This document shows, in pieces, positions 1 through 6,216 of a DNA stretch of 6,216 nt. Both the position numbers and the translations under genes were made by a program. The notes below the pieces were generated by a model that made no database searches, was not told where the DNA came from, and saw nothing but the letters and a program-made list of their open reading frames with translations. Source of the stretch: Omnitrophica WOR_2 bacterium RIFCSPLOWO2_12_FULL_51_8 (GTDB taxonomy: Bacteria > Omnitrophota > Gorgyraeia > Gygaellales > Profunditerraquicolaceae). Where the stretch lies: positions 2,884 through 9,099 of the forward strand of contig MHHD01000051.1 in NCBI GenBank assembly GCA_001805895.1. The letters run 5' to 3'. Numbering within the stretch: the stretch's first letter is position 1; every line of letters starts with the position of its first letter.

Positions 1-1
1 A

Positions 2-100
2 TTAGTCATGGAATGCAGGGGCAGCGAGGAAGAAGCAGCAAAGTTCTCGGACAATAAAGACGAATTTATGCTGGCGTTGAGGGGAATAAAAAAGGTGTAA
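2..100 (+). CDS. C-terminal end of an unidentified protein (partial)
   Basis: An open frame enters from the left edge and ends at a TAA at 98-100, giving 32 codons that finish in LALRGIKKV. The piece is acidic then basic (EEEAA near residue 10, then IKKV at the end), with no membrane segment or motif I can name. It ends 25 bases before the prfB start on the same strand, so it is probably the previous gene of the same transcript. Support is only the open frame and plausible composition. The product cannot be identified from this fragment, and a chance open frame of this length is possible. Confidence 0.5.
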   Translation, partial: LVMECRGSEEEAAKFSDNKDEFMLALRGIKKV

Positions 101-115
101 CGATTATGCAAAGAC

Positions 116-121
116 AGGAGG
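116..121 (+). promoter_or_regulatory. Ribosome binding site of prfB
   Basis: AGGAGG is a perfect Shine-Dalgarno core. It sits four bases before the ATG at 126, slightly closer than usual, and fixes 126 as the prfB start. No promoter is evident in the 25 bases after the preceding stop codon. Confidence 0.75.
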
Positions 122-125
122 CGCC

Positions 126-1225
126 ATGTTAGAAGAGGTAAGGTCTAAGCTTTCCGCGATTGAAGCCCGCCTACAGAATTTGCGCGGTTATCTTTGAATT
201 GATAAGAATAAAAAACAGATTGAGGATTTATCCTTAAAGATGTCTGGTGCCGGTTTCTGGGATAATGCCGAGGTTTCGCTAAAAATCGTCAAACAGCTGA
301 AAAACCTAAAAGCTACGGTAGGGCCATGGGAAGAGGCATTTAAAAAATATCAGGAATTAGAGGAGCTCTGCGCGATGCTTAGCCCGCAAGATAAAGAGCT
401 GCTCGCTGATTTAGAAAAAAATACAGATAATCTTTTGGGCGAGCTTGAGAAACTGGAATTCAAGACTATTTTTAGCGGTGAATTTGACCACGGCAATGCG
501 ATCCTCAGCATTAATGCCGGCGCTGGCGGGACAGAATCCTGCGATTGGGTGGGTATGTTGTTCAGGATGTACTCGCGCTGGGCAGAGCGCCGCGGTTTTA
601 TTCTGAAAACCACAGATGTGCTTTCCGGGGAAGAAGCCGGGATAAAGAATATTACTGCCCTTATTGAAGGCGAATACGCCTACGGATACTTAAAGGCCGA
701 GCGCGGGGTGCACCGGCTGGTGCGGATTTCGCCTTTTGATGCCAATAAGCGCAGGCATACCTCTTTTGCCTCGGTGGATTGCATCCCCGAGGTCTCAGAC
801 AGCGCGGATATAAAGCTGGAGGAGAAGGATCTGCGGGTTGACGTCTACCGTCCAAAGGCGCCGGCGGGCAGAGCGTAAATACTACCGATTCCGCGGTCAG
901 GATTACTCACATCCCTACCGGGATCGTCGCGCAGTGCCAGAACGAACGTTCGCAGCACCAGAATAAACAAACGGCTTTAAAAATACTGAAGGCGCGTATC
1001 TGGGAAGTGGAAAGGCGTAAAAAAGAGGAAGAGCTCCTGAAGGCCTACGGCGCCGAAAAGAAGAAGATTGAGTGGGGTTCGCAGATCCGTTCTTACGTCA
1101 TGCATCCCTACACGATGGTCAAAGACCACCGTACCGGCCGGGAGACCGGAGACGTTAACAAGGTGATGGACGGCGGCATAGATGAGTTTATTGAAGCGTT
1201 CCTGAAAAAGGAGGCGCAGGCGTGA
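126..1225 (+). CDS. prfB: Peptide chain release factor 2 (RF2), frame-broken in two places as sequenced
   Basis: RF2 recognises UGA and UAA in the ribosomal A site and triggers peptidyl-tRNA hydrolysis. The coding parts are 126-194 (23 codons ending NLRGYL), an open stretch 198-878 in the same frame, and 857-1225 in another frame. Family signatures are clear: [45 protein letters not shown] with the codon-reading tripeptide SPF at 729-737, [18 protein letters not shown] with the catalytic GGQ at 863-871, and [20 protein letters not shown] near the C terminus. Two anomalies interrupt it: a TGA at 195-197 with no frame change afterwards, and a -1 break just before GGQ, where one base is missing around 851-858. 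With both bases restored and the usual +1 shift the product is 366 residues, the normal RF2 length. Sequencing error or recent decay explains the breaks most simply. The stop overlaps the next start. Confidence 0.9.
180..197 (+). promoter_or_regulatory. RF2-type autoregulatory frameshift site (CTT TGA), altered
   Basis: In most bacteria prfB has an in-frame UGA near codon 25, read through by a +1 slip on CUU when RF2 is scarce, giving autoregulation. Here codons 20-24 read CGC GGT TAT CTT TGA, matching the conserved RGYL-stop context. The usual upstream Shine-Dalgarno-like spur (AGGGGG) is weakened to GCGCGG, and the base after TGA is A, not the usual C. A +1 slip here leads to a TAA at 235-237 unless the frame is shifted back. 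The RF2-like sequence ([11 protein letters not shown]) follows in the original frame instead. Confidence 0.75.
1208..1214 (+). promoter_or_regulatory. Ribosome binding site of the TPR membrane protein gene
   Basis: AAGGAGG lies inside the last codons of prfB, seven bases before the GTG at 1222. It supports that GTG, which overlaps the prfB stop as GTGA, as the true start and suggests translational coupling. Confidence 0.75.
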
Positions 1226-2940
1226 AGCAAGGCGCACAGCGCAAAGATGAGCGGCTTATCTTAAACATCCCGGAGAATTTTACCGAATGGTGGAAAAATA
1301 GCTGGGGGTTCCTGGCGCTCCTGGCGTTATTGGTATTTATCACTTACGTAAATTCCCTGCCCAACGGCTTTGTCTCCGATGATGTTACCGCCATCAGGGA
1401 TAACCCGGGAATAAATAAGACGAGCCTCTTTTGGTCGCCGCCGATCTTAAGCCCGAATTCCTTGATCCTTTTTATCGTCCATAAATTTTTCGGGCCTGAT
1501 CCGGCAATTTACCGCGGAGTGAATATTTTGTTTCACCTGGGGTACTCCTGGGTGATCTATTTCCTGCTCGGCCTGCTCTTTAGGCCGCCGACGGCATTTT
1601 TTGCCGCCGCGCTTTTTGCGGTACATCCCATCCTCAGCGAGAGCGTAACCTGGATCTCCGGGGGAAATTATACTCAGTACGGCCTGTTTATGCTGGTTTC
1701 TTTCCTATTCTATATCCTCTCCGAAAGGAAGAAAAAATATTATTATCTCTCCTTAGCCAGTTTTTTCGTGGCGCTGCTTTTTACCGAAAGGGCCTTTATC
1801 TTTCCTCTGATCCTGCTTAGCTGGGAGCTGGCCCGGGGAAGGCTTCTGTGTAACTGGAAGAAAACCGTGCCGTTTTTTCTCCTGGGGGGACTCAAGGTGA
1901 TTCCCAGCCTGCTGAGTATAAATAAACGTTTTGAAAACCTGACCACGGAATACGCCTTAAAGAGCAGGATAGAAAACCCCCTGCTGCAGATACCTATCGC
2001 CGTCTCGGTCTATCTGCAGCTTATTTTTTACCCCACCGGCTTTACCTTTTTTCATTCTAAGACCGCCTACACCTATTTTGAATACGGCTGGAGATCGGCG
2101 GTCTTGATGCTTTATCTGGGGATGCTGGTCTACGCCTATTTCAGCCGCCGGCGGATGGCCTTTTTCTGGCTGTGTTATTTTATCATCCCGCTTTTGCCTA
2201 CACTTACCCCTCTGCGCGTCGCCTCACACATTGCCGAGCGCTACGTCTCAGCCGGCGTGCTGGGAATTTTCGTCCTGGTTGCCCTGGGCCTGGCGAAATT
2301 AAGCAGGATGAAGAGATTGAAGCCGGCGGTCTATGCCGGTTTTGCTTTATTACTGCTCGGTCTTTCCATCAGGACAATGATACGTAATACCGATTGGAAG
2401 GATGAACATACCCTTTGGGCGCAGACGCTCAAGGTTTCCCCTAATAGCGTCAATGCCCACAACAATTTATGCGCCTCTTACGTCCAGAAAGGCGAGATGG
2501 ACAAGGCGATCCAGGAAGCCACTACAGCCATCAACCTGATGCCTACCTACGCCCACCCCTACAATAACTTAGCCATAATTTACGTGCGCATGGGCAGGTA
2601 CCAGGAGGCAAAAGAAGCCTACCTCAAGGCAGTCAGCTTGAATCCTAACCTTTGGCAGTCCTACCGTGGCTTAGGCGAGATAGCCTTTGAGCAGGGCAAT
2701 TATGCGGTTAGCCGGGACTATTTTTTGAAAGTGATAGAACTCCTTCCGCAGGACGCGGAGATGCGCTATAATCTGGGGGTGGTTTACCTGAAATTAAACG
2801 ATAAAGCGAATGCCCTGGAGGAGCTCCAGAAGGCGCTGGAACTTAACCCCCAGCACGAAAAGGCCAGGCAAATCCTGGAGCTTATCCAAAAAGACCAGCA
2901 AAGTAACCCGGTCATCCTCAAAGGCCAGGCGGAAAAATAG
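1222..2940 (+). CDS. Polytopic membrane TPR protein, TMTC/PMT-like GT-C glycosyltransferase
   Basis: A 572-residue protein. The first helix (about 28-45) is followed by NGFVSDD with the acidic pair D53-D54 in the first outer loop, as in GT-C enzymes that use lipid-linked sugars. Further family landmarks are HPILSESV (H135, E140), AERYVSAG (E339-Y341) and the pre-TPR motif WKDEHTLW (392-399). These match the pattern of the TMTC-type O-mannosyltransferases and their bacterial relatives. About ten or more hydrophobic segments fill residues 28-385. Four 34-residue TPR units follow at 407-440, 441-474, 475-508 and 509-542, then a polar tail. The GTG start overlaps the prfB stop and has a good ribosome binding site; secA begins one base after its stop. 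Sugar donor and acceptor are unknown; protein or envelope glycan modification is inference. It could also be a non-catalytic membrane scaffold. Confidence 0.8.
   Translation: MKQGAQRKDERLILNIPENFTEWWKNSWGFLALLALLVFITYVNSLPNGFVSDDVTAIRDNPGINKTSLFWSPPILSPNSLILFIVHKFFGPDPAIYRGVNILFHLGYSWVIYFLLGLLFRPPTAFFAAALFAVHPILSESVTWISGGNYTQYGLFMLVSFLFYILSERKKKYYYLSLASFFVALLFTERAFIFPLILLSWELARGRLLCNWKKTVPFFLLGGLKVIPSLLSINKRFENLTTEYALKSRIENPLLQIPIAVSVYLQLIFYPTGFTFFHSKTAYTYFEYGWRSAVLMLYLGMLVYAYFSRRRMAFFWLCYFIIPLLPTLTPLRVASHIAERYVSAGVLGIFVLVALGLAKLSRMKRLKPAVYAGFALLLLGLSIRTMIRNTDWKDEHTLWAQTLKVSPNSVNAHNNLCASYVQKGEMDKAIQEATTAINLMPTYAHPYNNLAIIYVRMGRYQEAKEAYLKAVSLNPNLWQSYRGLGEIAFEQGNYAVSRDYFLKVIELLPQDAEMRYNLGVVYLKLNDKANALEELQKALELNPQHEKARQILELIQKDQQSNPVILKGQAEK
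2927..2933 (+). promoter_or_regulatory. Weak ribosome binding site of secA
   Basis: AGGCGGA lies within the end of the TPR gene, eight bases before the ATG at 2942. It is an imperfect Shine-Dalgarno match. Together with the one-base gap after the upstream stop, it suggests that secA relies on coupling to translation of the preceding gene. Confidence 0.45.
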
Positions 2941-2941
2941 A

Positions 2942-5879
<2,938 letters not shown>

Positions 5880-5890
<11 letters not shown>

Positions 5891-5978
5891 CAGTATGAAC
5901 CTTTTGCGACATCCCGCCGCTTAAATGGCTCTGCGGGACGGTTCGGGGGAAAAATACAAAAAATGCTGCGGAAAATGA
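5880..5978 (+). pseudogene. Frame-broken small SEC-C zinc-motif protein (remnant)
   Basis: An ATG at 5880, overlapping the secA end, opens 14 codons (MADNSMNLLRHPAA) to a TAA at 5922-5924. Directly after it, an ATG at 5925 opens 17 codons in the same frame and ends at a TGA at 5976-5978. The second piece finishes in GSGEKYKKCCGK, which is the end of a SEC-C zinc motif (usual form CPCGSGKKYKKCCG). Adding one T to the T-run at 5901-5905 would turn the first part into NLFATSRRLN and run it through the TAA. Another one-base change around 5931-5943 would join CG to the GSGEKYKKCC tail. The complete CPC half is not present. It may be a decayed small SEC-C protein or a duplicated SecA tail. SEC-C tails bind zinc and, in SecA, SecB or ribosomes; whether this piece does anything is unknown. 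Confidence 0.5.
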
Positions 5979-6007
5979 TTGACAAAACCATTTTTTCATG
6001 CTAAAAA
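5979..6007 (+). promoter_or_regulatory. Candidate sigma-70-type promoter
   Basis: A perfect TTGACA at 5979-5984 is separated by 17 bases from TAAAAA at 6002-6007 (four of six matches to TATAAT). A TG one base before it (5999-6000) makes an extended -10. Transcription would start near 6013-6016. The region is AT-rich, unlike the flanking genes, and lies directly after the SEC-C remnant, so chance matches are possible. Confidence 0.45.
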
Positions 6008-6012
6008 TAAAT

Positions 6013-6098
6013 ACACAATTAGATATAAGTGGTATGTTTGAAGGGGGAACTGCCACAAAAAATAATTAAAACCTTCGCCCACAAGGCGGAGGTTTTTT
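6013..6098 (+). ncRNA. Candidate short transcript or regulatory leader ending in a terminator
   Basis: Between the promoter-like element and the terminator lie about 55 bases with a possible hairpin: GTGGTA (6029-6034) pairs with TGCCAC (6051-6056), extended inside by GTT (6036-6038) with AAC (6048-6050). GAAGG at 6040-6044 is complementary to CCTTC (6072-6076), the left arm of the terminator, so a competing antiterminator-like pairing is possible but short. A 10-codon frame (ATG at 6034) ending in TKNN lies here without a convincing ribosome binding site. I recognise no known riboswitch or sRNA family. It may be a leader for the gene at 6118, a stand-alone small RNA, or plain intergenic sequence. 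Confidence 0.25.
6068..6098 (+). terminator. Intrinsic (rho-independent) terminator
   Basis: AACCTTCGCC (6070-6079) pairs with GGCGGAGGTT (6085-6094) around the loop CACAA, with one G-T wobble. The stem can extend by two A-T pairs into the flanking A and T runs. Six T residues (6093-6098) follow. It would end the secA transcript, or a transcript begun at 5979, before the next gene. Confidence 0.88.
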
Positions 6099-6105
6099 GT
6101 TTACT

Positions 6106-6111
6106 AAGGAG
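6106..6111 (+). promoter_or_regulatory. Ribosome binding site of the downstream gene
   Basis: AAGGAG is placed six bases before the ATG at 6118. It is one of the best placed initiation signals in the window and argues that translation begins there. No promoter is visible between the terminator and this site. Confidence 0.65.
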
Positions 6112-6117
6112 AATTAA

Positions 6118-6186
6118 ATGAGGGTTCCCTGGTCGCGGAATTTTTTTGCCAAATTGACCTCAAGCGGGTTGCATAACTACTTCTGA
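6118..6186 (+). CDS. Start of an unidentified gene, closing after 22 codons
   Basis: An ATG with a well spaced AAGGAG opens MRVPWSRNFF and stops at a TGA (6184-6186) after 22 codons, ending HNYF. A different frame is open from 6177 to the window edge and reads KLLEIAKNAL, a plausible helix. If one base were added near 6184 the two would join into one continuous coding region running off the window. This could therefore be the broken or mis-sequenced start of a longer gene, or a genuine short peptide. The product is not recognisable from what is visible. Confidence 0.35.
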   Translation: MRVPWSRNFFAKLTSSGLHNYF

Positions 6187-6216
6187 AGCTGCTGGAAATA
6201 GCAAAGAACGCCCTGC

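Noticed and set aside
106..132. Short frame ATG-CAA-AGA... overlapping the prfB start as a possible leader peptide.
   Set aside because: Eight codons, no ribosome binding site of its own, and the AGGAGG inside it serves prfB.
195..197. In-frame TGA in prfB as evidence of a reassigned UGA codon (Trp or Gly).
   Set aside because: The TPR gene and secA run 4.6 kb without any in-frame TGA and use TGG for Trp. The TGA also sits exactly at the known RF2 recoding position.
2172..2387. 71-codon open frame within the TPR membrane gene.
   Set aside because: Out-of-frame shadow of a gene with clear membrane and TPR signatures; no initiation signal.
2810..2941. An extra 44 in-frame codons upstream of the secA ATG, with an earlier ATG at 2810.
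   Set aside because: They lie wholly inside the well supported TPR repeats of the preceding gene in another frame. The residues are basic/serine-rich and unlike SecA, whereas MLKLIKK at 2942 fits the family.

Overview
The window is a single-direction (+ strand) bacterial gene cluster. Nothing in it marks a plasmid, phage or insertion sequence. In order it holds the 3' end of an unidentified gene, prfB (release factor 2), a membrane glycosyltransferase-like protein with a TPR tail, secA, and an AT-rich downstream region. That last region carries a broken SEC-C-like remnant, a candidate promoter, an intrinsic terminator and the start of another gene. The TMTC-like membrane TPR protein, the charged insertion in SecA and the unusual gene order suggest an environmental or uncultivated Gram-negative-type lineage (Omnitrophota or a PVC relative would fit). 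This is a low-confidence guess from gene style. The standard genetic code is used: the two long genes are open without any UGA recoding.

Region 1-1225: a 32-codon C-terminal fragment ends at 100. After an AGGAGG ribosome binding site, prfB begins at 126. It carries the RF2-type in-frame CTT-TGA site at codon 24. However, the sequence after that site is RF2-like in the same frame as the sequence before it, so the usual +1 shift does not by itself yield RF2. A second frame break lies immediately before the codons for the catalytic GGQ. Restoring one base at each place and allowing one +1 shift gives 366 codons plus a stop, the normal RF2 size.

Region 1222-5890: the membrane TPR gene starts on a GTG that overlaps the prfB stop (GTGA). 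secA starts one base after the TPR stop. The tight spacing suggests one transcript and translational coupling. Both genes are intact over 4.6 kb. RF2 works on the ribosome and SecA drives Sec export. The middle protein probably transfers sugar from a lipid carrier on the outer face of the inner membrane, possibly onto exported proteins, but that link is inference.

Region 5880-6216: a short reading frame overlaps the secA end and is followed by a second one ending in a SEC-C zinc-motif tail (GSGEKYKKCCGK). They look like a frame-broken small SEC-C protein. Then come a TTGACA promoter-like element with an extended -10, a leader of about 55 nt with a hairpin, a strong rho-independent terminator, and a good ribosome binding site before a new ATG at 6118 whose frame closes after 22 codons. 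The most unusual observations are the prfB frame breaks, the secondary SEC-C remnant, the non-canonical SecA N terminus and the promoter-leader-terminator arrangement. No clear new biological system is established by the sequence.
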